From the NCBI GenBank assembly GCA_902794535.1, contig CADBHQ010000027.1:1-32388 (forward strand): 32,388 nucleotides of DNA. The letters are read 5' to 3'. The position numbers and the translations under genes were made by a program. The DNA comes from Fibrobacter succinogenes (lineage in GTDB: Bacteria > Fibrobacterota > Fibrobacteria > Fibrobacterales > Fibrobacteraceae). Shown piece by piece: positions 9,017 through 17,253 of this stretch; the stretch's first letter is position 1; each line of letters opens with the position of its first letter. Below the pieces are notes generated by a model that made no database searches, had not been told where the DNA came from, and saw nothing but the letters and a program-made list of their open reading frames with translations.

Positions 9017-10378
9017 TTAATTTGTATGCCCGACAGAAACAATGTGCTCATCGCATTCGGTCATTTCTTTGTCTCGCCAGTAGTTTCCGTCGCAGTAGTA
9101 ACACTTTTTGCCACTCTTGCCGTAAAGACCGCGGGTGCCATCGACGCAGGCGAGATTAAGGCCTGTTTCGATGTTGTCGGCTTTTCTCCACATGTATTCA
9201 CCCTGGAAAGTACCCCAGTAGTAATAAACATCTTCACAGTAAGGAGCTGGGTTCAGGTGCCCGGCAATCGTATCACCTTCAAAAGTCCTTAAGGCAATTT
9301 TATCGAGTGTGCCGCAATTTCCGGAGCTTTGTTCCCACTTGGTAGAGTCACAATACATTAAGCTGTATGCGTGGCTGCTGAATGCGGGTGATTTGATTTC
9401 GTTTTGGTTTTCGGCGGTACATTCACCAAGAGCGTATTTTGCAACCCAAACTTGATTGAGGTATTTCTTGGCGTCAGTGATGATAAAGTGATAGCCGTAT
9501 TTTCTAGAATTCTCCGTAATTTTCCAACAGTCTTTGTCGTTGGCGGCGCTGTATGCCTGTTTCCATAATCCTGACGTAACGGAATCGTTTAGAACCTCAT
9601 GGTCAAGCATTTGGTCAAAGTATTTGTCTTCATGGATATAAGCTTCGGCAAGAATGGTGGCGCCTAACAGGTAATAGCTTTCGCTTTGCTCTGTTACCAA
9701 GTTCAGTTTGTTGAAATCCGTGTGCAACGTATCAAGCATCAAGAGCGCAGAAATTTCGGATTGAAGCGTAGACATGGCGGAATCGAATGAATAGCCTTTG
9801 TCCATATAGCGGGGGAGGCGCTTGGCCTGCATTTGCGTTAAAACGTTCAGGTTGATCGTGTCGCCTTTGCGAACGTCTGCGTAGGTTTCGATTGATCCTA
9901 AGAAATTGCTTCCGTTATAGGAAGATTCGTAGCAAACGGAATTGAACTTGCCTAAGACTTCGATATGGACGTAAGGCTGTGTCAGCTTGACATCAGGAAA
10001 GATAAATGTGCCTAAAGTGTCTGCGATGACTGAACGGTGGACAATTCCGGTCTGTGCAAGGGTGCTGTCTAATTCGCGCAGCACGATTTCGCTCCCGATA
10101 AAGTATTGGCCTCGGTTGGCGTAACCGAAAATGGTGTGCGTTGTTTCGACTGTAGCTGCTGAATCAGGCGTGCTTGTGGTTGAATCGGCAGAAGCTTTGT
10201 CTGTAGAATCAGCCTTAGAAGCTGTTGTCGTGTCGGGAGCAGGTTCTTCTTTGATTGGCTCGGTCGAGGTAATGGTTTTGGTCTCGTCGTCGCCGCAGGA
10301 ACATAGGAAAAAAACTGCCATCGAAAAAGCAGCTAATACAGAAATAATTCGCGGGGTAAATGTTTTGCATGCAAACAT
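9017..10378 (-). CDS. Putative lipoprotein, first gene of a lipoprotein pair
   Basis: A 453-residue protein from the ATG at 10378, chosen because AAGGAG lies 6-7 bp upstream; the frame extends ten codons further without a good site. The signal peptide ends in FFLCSC, a lipobox with Cys as anchor, followed by a low-complexity Thr/Ser/Ala/Asp linker to about residue 85. A beta-rich region after it (TIFGYANRGQYFIGSEIVLRE) looks like a carboxypeptidase-regulatory-like or cohesin-like fold, but I cannot name the family. Residues 150-270 are helical and resemble the same region of the downstream lipoprotein (Asp-Ser-Ala repeats, then a leucine-rich helix), so the two may be distant paralogs. The C-terminal 130 residues are Cys-, Trp- and Tyr-rich. 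Function unknown. Confidence 0.75.
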   Translation of the reverse strand: MFACKTFTPRIISVLAAFSMAVFFLCSCGDDETKTITSTEPIKEEPAPDTTTASKADSTDKASADSTTSTPDSAATVETTHTIFGYANRGQYFIGSEIVLRELDSTLAQTGIVHRSVIADTLGTFIFPDVKLTQPYVHIEVLGKFNSVCYESSYNGSNFLGSIETYADVRKGDTINLNVLTQMQAKRLPRYMDKGYSFDSAMSTLQSEISALLMLDTLHTDFNKLNLVTEQSESYYLLGATILAEAYIHEDKYFDQMLDHEVLNDSVTSGLWKQAYSAANDKDCWKITENSRKYGYHFIITDAKKYLNQVWVAKYALGECTAENQNEIKSPAFSSHAYSLMYCDSTKWEQSSGNCGTLDKIALRTFEGDTIAGHLNPAPYCEDVYYYWGTFQGEYMWRKADNIETGLNLACVDGTRGLYGKSGKKCYYCDGNYWRDKEMTECDEHIVSVGHTN

Positions 10379-10415
10379 GGCAAGCAATCTCCTTTCTTGA
10401 TAGCCCAATGTAAAA

Positions 10416-10421
10416 ATTATA
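10416..10421 (-). promoter_or_regulatory. Candidate -10 box of the lipoprotein operon
   Basis: TATAAT on the minus strand (10421-10416), 37 bp before the ATG at 10378. No clear -35 box was found at the usual spacing, so this is tentative. Confidence 0.35.
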
Positions 10422-10456
10422 ACAAATTACAAGAAAAATGCTAGGGGCGAATACAT

Positions 10457-10486
10457 AAAAAAGACCGCGGTTCTAAAACCGCGGCC
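10457..10486 (-). terminator. Intrinsic terminator of pgi
   Basis: CCGCGGTT (10465-10472) pairs with AACCGCGG (10477-10484). On the minus strand it is followed by TCTTTTTT, downstream of the pgi stop codon. Confidence 0.9.
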
Positions 10487-10509
10487 TTTTCGAAAGCTTT
10501 GCTTTAGGC

Positions 10510-12174
10510 TTACTTCTGGTGAGCCTTGAACCAGCGGATAAGACCGTTGGTGGAGCTGTCGTGGTTGAGTTCAGCGTCAGCCTTGGCGAGTTCCGGAAGG
10601 ATCTTCTTCGCGAGCTGCTTACCGAGTTCAACACCCCACTGGTCGTAGCTGTTGATGTTCCAAATCACGCCCTGCGTGAAGATCTTGTGTTCGTACATGG
10701 CGATGAGGGCGCCGAGCGTTTCCGGAGAAACGTAATCCATCATGATGGAGTTGGTCGGCTTGTTGCCTTCGAACACCTTGTGCGGGGCGAGGAATGCGAT
10801 TTCTTCTTCGGACTTACCGTCCTTGCGGAGTTCTTCCTGAGCCTGGGCGAGGGTCTTGCCGTTCATCAAGGCTTCGGGCTGTGCAAAGAAGTTAGAGAGG
10901 AGCTTCTGGTGATGGTCGCCGACCTTGTTGTGGCTGTTTGCCGGGGCGATGAAGTCGCAAGGAATCATCTTGGTGCCCTGGTGGATCAGCTGGTAGAAGG
11001 CGTGCTGGCCGTTCGTACCCGGTTCGCCCCAAAGGATCGGACCAGTCTGGTAGTTCACGCGCTTGGAATCGCGATCAACGGTCTTACCGTTGGATTCCAT
11101 GTCGGCCTGCTGGAAGTAGGCTGCGAGGCGGTGCAGGTACTGGTCGTACGGGAGCATGGCGTAGCTAGAAGCGCCAAAGAAGTTGTTGTACCACACGCCG
11201 ATGAGGGCGAGGATAACGGGCAAGTTCTTGTCGACCGGAGCAGTCTTGAAATGCTGATCCATTTCGTAGGCGCCCTGGTGGAGCTTCATGTAGTTGTCGA
11301 AACCGATGCGGAGAGCAATGGAAAGACCGATGGCAGACCACAGGGAGTAACGGCCACCGACCCAGTTCCAGAATTCAAACATGTTGGCGGTGTCGATACC
11401 GAAGGCAGACACGGCTTCAGTGTTGGTGGAGAGAGCCACGAAGTGCTTGGCGATGGACTTTTCGTCGCCATTGAAAGCCTTGAGAACTGCAGCCTTTGCA
11501 GTTTCGGCGTTGGTCATGGTTTCAAGAGTGGTGAAGGTCTTGGAAGCAACGATGAAGAGCGTTTCTTCGATGTTCACCTTCTTGAGGGTTTCGGCCATGT
11601 GAGTGCCGTCGATGTTAGAAACGAAGTAGACTTCCGGAGAGTATTCGCCAGCAGCCGGTTTTTCAGCATACGGCTTGAGGGCTTCAGTCACCATCACCGG
11701 ACCGAGGTCGGAACCGCCGATACCGATGTTCACCACGTACTTGATGGACTTGCCGGTGTGGCCCTTCCACTTGCCGGTACGTACGAGCTTGGTGAATTCT
11801 TCCATGTGCTTGAGCACGGCGCGAACTTCGGGCATCACGTCCTTGCCGTCGACGCAGATCGGATCGTTACCCTTGTAGCGGAGAGCGGTATGGAGCACGG
11901 CGCGCTTTTCGGTGGTGTTAATCTTTTCGCCTGCAAAGTACTTCTTGCGCATGTCTTCGAAACCGGCAGACTTCAGGAGGTCCTGGAGCTTGGCCATGGT
12001 TTCGTCAGTGATGATGTTCTTGGAGTAGTCCAGGAAAAGGCCGCAGGCTTCGGCGCTGAACTTGTCGGCACGAGCCGGGTCCTTTGCGAAGAGTTCCTTC
12101 ATGTGCCAGGTCTTGGCGACTTCGGCGTGGGCTTCAAGTGCCTTCCATTCCGTAGAATCAGTCAGTTTCGACAT
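10510..12174 (-). CDS. pgi: Glucose-6-phosphate isomerase
   Basis: A 554-residue cytoplasmic enzyme interconverting glucose-6-phosphate and fructose-6-phosphate. Key blocks are [15 protein letters not shown] (sugar-phosphate binding), [27 protein letters not shown] (first PGI signature), [19 protein letters not shown] with the catalytic Glu/His region, and [16 protein letters not shown] (second signature). Length is normal for the E. coli-type enzyme. The ATG at 12174 has AAAGGA upstream. It is divergent from the alarmone hydrolase gene across a 75-bp gap. Its opposite strand carries a very long open frame that is a codon-usage shadow. Confidence 0.97.
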   Translation of the reverse strand: MSKLTDSTEWKALEAHAEVAKTWHMKELFAKDPARADKFSAEACGLFLDYSKNIITDETMAKLQDLLKSAGFEDMRKKYFAGEKINTTEKRAVLHTALRYKGNDPICVDGKDVMPEVRAVLKHMEEFTKLVRTGKWKGHTGKSIKYVVNIGIGGSDLGPVMVTEALKPYAEKPAAGEYSPEVYFVSNIDGTHMAETLKKVNIEETLFIVASKTFTTLETMTNAETAKAAVLKAFNGDEKSIAKHFVALSTNTEAVSAFGIDTANMFEFWNWVGGRYSLWSAIGLSIALRIGFDNYMKLHQGAYEMDQHFKTAPVDKNLPVILALIGVWYNNFFGASSYAMLPYDQYLHRLAAYFQQADMESNGKTVDRDSKRVNYQTGPILWGEPGTNGQHAFYQLIHQGTKMIPCDFIAPANSHNKVGDHHQKLLSNFFAQPEALMNGKTLAQAQEELRKDGKSEEEIAFLAPHKVFEGNKPTNSIMMDYVSPETLGALIAMYEHKIFTQGVIWNINSYDQWGVELGKQLAKKILPELAKADAELNHDSSTNGLIRWFKAHQK

Positions 12175-12249
12175 AGATTAATCCTTTCCGCTGCGCGGGT
12201 ATTTGTTGCGAGGGTAAATTTAGAAAAATTTTTATATACATTTAGTGTC

Positions 12250-12813
12250 ATGGATACTTCAATTCTCGACAAAGCGATTGTTTTTGCAGTCAAGGCACAC
12301 CAGGGGGCAGAACGCAAGGGGAAGGCGTTCCCCTACATTGTCCACCCGATGGAAGCGGTCTCGATTGCTGCCACCATGACCAACGACCAGGAACTTTTGG
12401 CCGCTGCAGTGTTGCACGATACGGTAGAAGATACCAACGTGACGCTCAAGGATGTCGAACGCGAATTCGGCAAGCGCATTGCAGAACTTGTGGAGGCAGA
12501 ATCCGACATTGAATTTGAAGGCAAGAGCCGTCAGGAAAGTTGGCGCCTGCGTAAAGAAGAAGCGATTGAACGCCTCTCGACGGCAACGAACGAAGTCAAA
12601 ATTGTAGCGCTTGCAGATAAATTAAGCAATATCCGTGCTATCTATCGCGACTACCAAGCGATTGGCGACAAGGTGTGGGACTTGTTCTGCGTCAAAGACA
12701 AGGCTTCGCACGAATGGCATTTCCGCGGGCTTGCACATGCTCTTGCTAGCCTCAAGGGTACATTCGCTTACGATGAGTTCACTGAAACCGTCGACAAGGT
12801 TTTCAAGAAGTAA
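12250..12813 (+). CDS. Small HD-domain (p)ppGpp hydrolase (SAH/MESH1-like)
   Basis: A 187-residue protein consisting only of the RelA/SpoT-type HD hydrolase domain. The metal and catalytic motifs are all visible: AHQGAERKGKAFPYIVHP (His), LLAAAVLHDTVEDT (His-Asp pair and Glu-Asp) and KIVALADKLSNI (Asp and Asn). Small alarmone hydrolases remove pyrophosphate from the 3' position of (p)ppGpp; some relatives have other nucleotide substrates. The stop is 7 bp before the alarmone synthetase gene, so the pair is surely one operon with hydrolase first. The ATG has no Shine-Dalgarno; a TACATTTA motif sits 5 bp upstream, possibly a -10 element of a leaderless message. The longer frame running in from pgi antisense is not real. 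Confidence 0.85.
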   Translation: MDTSILDKAIVFAVKAHQGAERKGKAFPYIVHPMEAVSIAATMTNDQELLAAAVLHDTVEDTNVTLKDVEREFGKRIAELVEAESDIEFEGKSRQESWRLRKEEAIERLSTATNEVKIVALADKLSNIRAIYRDYQAIGDKVWDLFCVKDKASHEWHFRGLAHALASLKGTFAYDEFTETVDKVFKK

Positions 12814-12820
12814 GGTGAGC

Positions 12821-13927
12821 ATGGACGAAGAGAAGAAGGACTATCGCCTGCCGCCTAAAGAAGCGCTGATACTGGAAGAGTATCGCGAACAACGTATTGT
12901 TTTTGAAAAGTTGCTGAGGGTTGTCAAGCGCATTCTTCGCGAAAGTATCGAGGAAAATAAAATCTACATCAACGCCATCGAAGGTCGCGTTAAGGCCGAA
13001 GATAGCCTTGCGGGCAAACTCGAACGCAAGTTGGGCAAGTACAATTCTCTTTCAGACTTGACGGACATTCTGGGCGTTCGCGTCATTACGTTCTACAGCG
13101 ACGAAGTCGATAAAGTGGCCGCCCTTGTGGGCCGCCTTTTCGAAATCGATTGGGAAAACAGTATCGATAAGCGCAAGATGCACGAAATCCATAGCTTTGG
13201 CTATAATTCACTGCATTTTATTTGCCGCTTGCCCAAAGAAAAATATTTTGACCCCGACTATCCGCAAATGAACGAGGTCCGTTTTGAAGTGCAGATGCGT
13301 ACGGCCTTACAGCATGTGTGGGCGGTGCTGGATCACGATACGGGTTACAAGTCCGGCTTCGAAGTTCCCAAGGAATACCTGCGCAACTTGAACCGCTTGG
13401 CGGGAATGCTGGAATTGATTGACGAACAATTCTGCTTGATTCGTTCAGGCATCAACGATTACCGCCGCCATGTGCAATCCCTGGTGAGTTCGGGTTGTTT
13501 TGACGAAGTCGAACTCAACGGTGATTCCTTCGGAAACTATCTGGAATTGCGTCCGTTCGATATGTTAAACAAGCGTATCGCCTCCATCAATCAGGCCGAA
13601 ATCCACGAGACATCGCTGACGCGATTCTTGAGCGTATTCGCTTCGTTTGGATTCAAGACGCTGGGTGATATCGACAGGCTTATCAAGAGAAATACCGAAG
13701 ATGCCTACCAGCTTGCGGTATTCCAGTTGGCAAATACGGACCTCGATATCATTAACTCTTCGCTCGGTGTCATTTCGCTTTGCGCGGTCCATGTGCTTAA
13801 GCAGGGTGGCGGCGTGTTTGAACTGACTAGGTTCCTGGAAACATTCAACGGCGTGTCGGCTAGCAACAAGCATCGCGCCGAAGGCATTTTCCGAGTCGCG
13901 CAGAATCTCTCGTTTATGAAGAAATGA
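12821..13927 (+). CDS. Small alarmone synthetase, RelA/SpoT synthetase domain with extra C-terminal region
   Basis: A 368-residue protein; the ATG at 12821 is preceded by AAGGTGAG. The (p)ppGpp synthetase core occupies about residues 30-200: RVKAEDSLAGKLERK near residue 55 (ATP/GTP loop with R-x-K and Ser), DLTDILGVRVI (metal-binding Asp), HSFGYNSLHFI, and EVQMRTALQHVWAVLDHD near residue 155 with the catalytic Glu. There is no hydrolase, TGS or ACT domain, so it belongs with small synthetases rather than long Rel. Residues 210-368 form an unrecognised helical extension longer than in the RelP/RelQ type. It would transfer pyrophosphate from ATP to GDP/GTP, or, if a toxSAS, to another acceptor. 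Pairing with the preceding hydrolase suggests balanced make-and-break of alarmone or toxin-antitoxin behaviour. Confidence 0.88.
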   Translation: MDEEKKDYRLPPKEALILEEYREQRIVFEKLLRVVKRILRESIEENKIYINAIEGRVKAEDSLAGKLERKLGKYNSLSDLTDILGVRVITFYSDEVDKVAALVGRLFEIDWENSIDKRKMHEIHSFGYNSLHFICRLPKEKYFDPDYPQMNEVRFEVQMRTALQHVWAVLDHDTGYKSGFEVPKEYLRNLNRLAGMLELIDEQFCLIRSGINDYRRHVQSLVSSGCFDEVELNGDSFGNYLELRPFDMLNKRIASINQAEIHETSLTRFLSVFASFGFKTLGDIDRLIKRNTEDAYQLAVFQLANTDLDIINSSLGVISLCAVHVLKQGGGVFELTRFLETFNGVSASNKHRAEGIFRVAQNLSFMKK

Positions 13928-13939
13928 TTAGTAGACAGT

Positions 13940-13980
13940 AAACAGTCCTCGACAGCGATGCCGAGGACTGTTTGCTTTTT
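13940..13980 (+). terminator. Intrinsic terminator of the alarmone operon
   Basis: AAACAGTCCTCG (13940-13951) pairs with CGAGGACTGTTT (13962-13973), followed by GCTTTTT. It may also stop the convergent sigma operon, though the minus-strand tail is weaker. Confidence 0.88.
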
Positions 13981-13994
13981 GAGGGAGTCAAATT

Positions 13995-14687
13995 TTAGTT
14001 AGCCGGAGGCGGAGGAGGCGGGTTGCCGTGCGGGCCGTGGTGCGGTCCTTTCCTATGCCCACGGAAGTTCTTCATCTGTTCCTTATGGAAGGCAGTGAAC
14101 TTTTCGAACTGTTCGGCTGTCAAGATTTTGCCGAGGGCAGCCATTCCATTAATGCGGTGTTCGAGCAAAGCCTTGTCGGCGTCAAGCACCTTTGCCTTGG
14201 CGGCATCGATGTTTGCGGCATCTTTGCTTTCAAGGGCGGCGCCCAGAGCCTTTTCGGCTTCGTGCTTGTTCTTGCGGAGTTCCTTGAAAATGGAATCACC
14301 CTTCACACGGTTAGCTTCGATGGCGGCCTTCTGTTCCGGCGTTACCTGCAGCAGAGAATCAATTGCTTCAAAGTTCGGGCCTTTGAATTTCGGGCCGGGA
14401 CCCTTGTCAAAGTCACCGTGCGGGCCTTCATGCGGACCTTTATGGCCGTGCTTGGCGCAGTTCGGGCAATGGCAGGGCTGTCCGTTCTTTTCGCAAGAGC
14501 AGGGCAGACCCTTGGTGCAGTCGCAGGGGGCGTTCATGGCGCTGTGTTCGCAAGGGGCGCCTTTTTTACAACAAGACATTTCTGCCTTCTGGCAGCAACA
14601 ACCTCCAATATGGAGGTTTCCCAGGAAAAATCCCAGGGCGAGGGCAAGAATTGCAATGCTTGCCGCGAAGAGCTTGTTTCCGTTCAT
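13995..14687 (-). CDS. Membrane-anchored Spy/CpxP-like periplasmic protein with Cys-rich segment
   Basis: A 230-residue protein. A hydrophobic N-terminus (residues 5-24) acts as signal or anchor and is followed at once by a segment (about 28-85) with 13 Cys in CCC, CC, CxC and CxxC arrangements plus several His, a plausible soft-metal binding region. Residues 105-210 are helical with the LTAEQFEKF form of the LTxxQ motif typical of Spy/CpxP and heavy-metal-resistance (CnrX-like) proteins, and VTPEQKAAIEA as an earlier copy. The tail is His/Gly/Pro-rich (GHRKGPHHGPHG, then polyproline). AAGGAG precedes the ATG, 4 bp after the anti-sigma gene. As third gene of a sigma/anti-sigma operon it is likely the sensor or a stress chaperone; metal sensing is inference. 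Confidence 0.8.
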   Translation of the reverse strand: MNGNKLFAASIAILALALGFFLGNLHIGGCCCQKAEMSCCKKGAPCEHSAMNAPCDCTKGLPCSCEKNGQPCHCPNCAKHGHKGPHEGPHGDFDKGPGPKFKGPNFEAIDSLLQVTPEQKAAIEANRVKGDSIFKELRKNKHEAEKALGAALESKDAANIDAAKAKVLDADKALLEHRINGMAALGKILTAEQFEKFTAFHKEQMKNFRGHRKGPHHGPHGNPPPPPPAN

Positions 14688-14691
14688 AGAG

Positions 14692-15048
14692 TTACTCCTT
14701 TATTAAATAGCTAAAGCCAACAGTTTCTTCCAAAGTTTCGAATTCGTCGCTTGCCGAATTGCCGAGGCTTTCATACCAGCTCAAAACTTCGGACGGTGCG
14801 GAATTGTTGATCGAAACATATTCAGCGGAAGAATTTTCTTGTTCGATGTCGCTGGTGAAAGACGGCAAAACCGCAGTCAGGCTCACAAGTACAAAACTTG
14901 CAGCCAAGGGAATAGCGCTGTACCAGCTCTTGATAGAGATAATCTTGCTCTTTGCGTTTTCGGCGTCGAGGCGGGCGCAAACTTTGTCCCACGAGTCTGC
15001 CCGAGGAGTGAGCCGCTCCATTTTCGAAAAGTCAATTTTAGTAGACAT
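14692..15048 (-). CDS. Putative single-pass anti-sigma factor
   Basis: A 118-residue protein with a cytoplasmic N-terminal part of about 42 residues (RLTPRADSWDKVCARLD), one transmembrane helix at about residues 43-63 (WYSAIPLAASFVLVSLTAVL) and a short acidic outer part. Size, topology and position 2 bp after an ECF sigma factor gene are those of a membrane anti-sigma factor, which would hold the sigma factor inactive until an envelope signal arrives. No zinc-binding HxxxCxxC motif is visible, so it is not a classical ZAS protein and is closer in layout to CnrY-type short anti-sigmas. The sequence alone does not prove the function. Confidence 0.72.
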   Translation of the reverse strand: MSTKIDFSKMERLTPRADSWDKVCARLDAENAKSKIISIKSWYSAIPLAASFVLVSLTAVLPSFTSDIEQENSSAEYVSINNSAPSEVLSWYESLGNSASDEFETLEETVGFSYLIKE

Positions 15049-15050
15049 GG

Positions 15051-15611
15051 TTAAGCTCCTTTTTTTGCGTTTTCTTTGCGTTCGTTCAAGTAGTTGCGAA
15101 CAAAAGTTCTTGCGCGACTGAGGCGTGCCTTGATGGTGCCTTCGGGCATCTTGTAAATTTCCGCCAGGTCTTTCACGTCTAAGTCTTCGGCATCTTTGAG
15201 CCAGAGCATGCTTCGCGTTTCGGCGTTGAGCGCGTTCAGGCCCATTTCTAAAAGTTCCGGATCGAAATCGCTCGTGTCAAAGCCCTCGATTTTGCCGAGA
15301 GCGTCTTCTACGATGACGTCTATGTGTTCTTCTTCGAGTTCGCGGTGGCGCTTTTGTGCCCTGAGCTTCATAAGACATTCGTTGACGGTGAGCCTGTAAA
15401 GCCACGTTGCCAGTGCCGATTGCCCCTGAAAACCCTGAATTTTCTTTGGAATCTGCACAAAAATGTCCATCATAATGTCTTCGGCCTCGTCGCGGTCTTT
15501 CAGCATTCGGAATGCCAAATTCAGCACATTCGCGCTTTGCGCCTGCCAAAGTAGGCTTAACGCTTCGCGGCTGCCGCTCTTAAGGTGTTGAAGAATCACT
15601 TTTTCGTCCAT
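15051..15611 (-). CDS. ECF-type RNA polymerase sigma factor (RpoE-like)
   Basis: A 186-residue sigma-70 family protein with only regions 2 and 4. Region 2 includes NLAFRMLKDRDEAEDIMMDIFVQ (core binding and -10 recognition) and FQGQSALATWLYRLTVNECL. Region 4 includes LDVKDLAEIYKMPEGTIKARLSRAR, the helix-turn-helix for the -35 element. I chose the ATG at 15611 (MDEKVILQHLKSG) over the frame opening 13 codons upstream because it aligns with usual ECF N-termini. First of three tightly packed genes with the anti-sigma-like and Spy-like proteins, so probably self-regulated; its target promoters are unknown. A TATAAT lies on the minus strand at 15672-15667. Confidence 0.92.
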   Translation of the reverse strand: MDEKVILQHLKSGSREALSLLWQAQSANVLNLAFRMLKDRDEAEDIMMDIFVQIPKKIQGFQGQSALATWLYRLTVNECLMKLRAQKRHRELEEEHIDVIVEDALGKIEGFDTSDFDPELLEMGLNALNAETRSMLWLKDAEDLDVKDLAEIYKMPEGTIKARLSRARTFVRNYLNERKENAKKGA

Positions 15612-15644
15612 TGTACCCTTTAGATGCCCCGAAAGTTGCATTGG

Positions 15645-15674
15645 TTGCATGTTTTTTAGAAAAATAATTATAAA
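15645..15674 (+). promoter_or_regulatory. Candidate promoter of the DUF1538-PII operon
   Basis: TTGCAT (15645-15650) and TATAAA (15669-15674) with an 18-bp spacer (or TTATAA with 17 bp). It would give a leader of about 32 nt. A second -10-like box, TATATT (15699-15704), lies 8 bp before the ATG and is an alternative. Confidence 0.45.
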
Positions 15675-15712
15675 AATCTGCGTTTTCTTGCGTTTTTCTA
15701 TATTTCCCGCAA

Positions 15713-17245
15713 ATGTTTAAGATTTTGCTGGACAAGTTGAAAGAGGCGTTTGGCTCGGTCTTGCCGGTTACGCTGATTGTACTTGCGGTGTCATGCACAC
15801 CGCTGGTGACGCTGTCCTTTAAGCAACTTGCTGTTTTTTCGATTTGTGCGATTTTCTTGATTGTGGGCATTGGGCTTTTTAACCTGGGTGCCGACCTTGC
15901 CATGACCCCGATGGGCGAACATGTGGGGTCGGGTCTTACCAAATCCAGGCGCCTGCAGCTGCTTGTTTCGGTGTGCTTTGTGATGGGCGTGCTCATTACG
16001 GTTGCGGAGCCCGATTTGTCGGTGCTTGCCGAACAGGTGCGTGCGGCGGTGGAACCGACACTCTTGATTACAACAATTGGCGTTGGCGTGGGTTGCTTTT
16101 TGGCGCTTTCGATTATCAAGATTGTATTTAAGCGCGATCTTTCGACGATAATTATCTTCTTTTACTTGATGCTTTTCATGTTTGGCATGCTCATGCTTTC
16201 CTTCGGGAAGGACATGTTCGTGCCGTTGGCTTTTGATTCGGGTGGCGTGACCACGGGCCCGATTACGGTTCCCTTCATTATGGCACTCGGTGTGGGTGTT
16301 GCTGGGGCTATTGGCGGTAAAAGCGCGAATGAAAACAGTTTCGGTTTGATTGCGCTTTGCTCGGTGGGCCCGATTATTGCGCTCATGGGGCTCGTGATTT
16401 TTTCGAAGGGCGATTTGACGTACCAGCTTTCGGAGTCGGCGTATTCGATTGACGCAAGTCTCGGTATGAACTTTTTGCCGGTCATTTTAGGCGTTGCAAA
16501 AGAAGTGCTTGTGGCGCTTGGCTTGATTGTGGTGTTCTTTATGCTGCTCCAGATTACAGTGCTTCGCCTTTCTTGGGCCAAAATTATCCCGATGGCGTTC
16601 GGCATTGTGTACACGTTTGTGGGCCTGGTAGTTTTCTTGACGGCGGTGGCGGTCGGGTTCATGCCGATTGGCTTTGAACTGGGTAAGCAGTTGGGCGCTA
16701 TGCCGCGTGCGCTTGTGATAGCGGGTTTTGTGCTTGGTTTGGTGGTGGTGCTTGCAGAACCTGCGGTGCACGTGCTGAACAAGCAGGTTGAAGAAGTAAC
16801 AGGTGGCCTTGTGACCAAGCGTTCAATGCTGATTGCTCTTTCGGTGGGCGTGGGCATTTCGATTGGTCTTTCGATGATTCGCATTATTGTCGGGTTCCCG
16901 ATTATTTATTACCTGATTCCGGGTTACTTTATTTCGCTCGGGCTTTCGTTCTTTGTGCCTAAGCTTTATACCGCCATTGCCTTTGACTCTGGTGGCGTGG
17001 CGAGCGGTCCGTTGACCTCCAGCTTTATTCTGCCGCTTGCCATTGGCGCTTGTGCAGGACTCCGTGATGGTGGCGATTCCATTTTGAATTATGCTTTCGG
17101 TATTGTCGCGATGGTCGCGATGACGCCCTTGATTACTATACAGGTGCTCGGTTTCAGGGCTACCGTTTCGACGGCGCTCCGTAACCGCATGATGATGCGT
17201 CGCATTCAGGATGCCGACGACGAACAGATTATCGACTTTATGTAG
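15713..17245 (+). CDS. DUF1538 family integral membrane protein, internally duplicated
   Basis: A 510-residue, strongly hydrophobic protein with about a dozen membrane segments. It is made of two homologous halves: AFDSGGVTTGPITVPFIMAL near residue 172 recurs as AFDSGGVASGPLTSSFILPL near residue 421, and VAEPDLSVLAEQV near residue 102 recurs as LAEPAVHVLNKQVEEV. This is the architecture of DUF1538 proteins, thought to be transporters but with no established substrate to my knowledge. The Asp-Ser-Gly-Gly motifs in both halves are good candidates for a substrate or ion site. The stop is 8 bp before the first of two PII-like genes, which suggests that the channel or carrier is gated by PII-type signal proteins, as AmtB is by GlnK. 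Confidence 0.85.
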   Translation: MFKILLDKLKEAFGSVLPVTLIVLAVSCTPLVTLSFKQLAVFSICAIFLIVGIGLFNLGADLAMTPMGEHVGSGLTKSRRLQLLVSVCFVMGVLITVAEPDLSVLAEQVRAAVEPTLLITTIGVGVGCFLALSIIKIVFKRDLSTIIIFFYLMLFMFGMLMLSFGKDMFVPLAFDSGGVTTGPITVPFIMALGVGVAGAIGGKSANENSFGLIALCSVGPIIALMGLVIFSKGDLTYQLSESAYSIDASLGMNFLPVILGVAKEVLVALGLIVVFFMLLQITVLRLSWAKIIPMAFGIVYTFVGLVVFLTAVAVGFMPIGFELGKQLGAMPRALVIAGFVLGLVVVLAEPAVHVLNKQVEEVTGGLVTKRSMLIALSVGVGISIGLSMIRIIVGFPIIYYLIPGYFISLGLSFFVPKLYTAIAFDSGGVASGPLTSSFILPLAIGACAGLRDGGDSILNYAFGIVAMVAMTPLITIQVLGFRATVSTALRNRMMMRRIQDADDEQIIDFM

Positions 17246-17253
17246 GGGGCGCC

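Noticed and set aside
10519..12813. 764-codon open frame on the plus strand over pgi, running into the alarmone hydrolase
   Set aside because: The part over pgi is antisense to a clear PGI with all signatures. Only its last 187 codons (from 12250) match a protein family, so the upstream part is a codon-usage shadow.
13995..14687. Plus-strand 227/228-codon frames opposite the Spy-like gene
   Set aside because: They are shadows. The minus strand has AAGGAG, a signal anchor, the LTxxQ motif and operon spacing.
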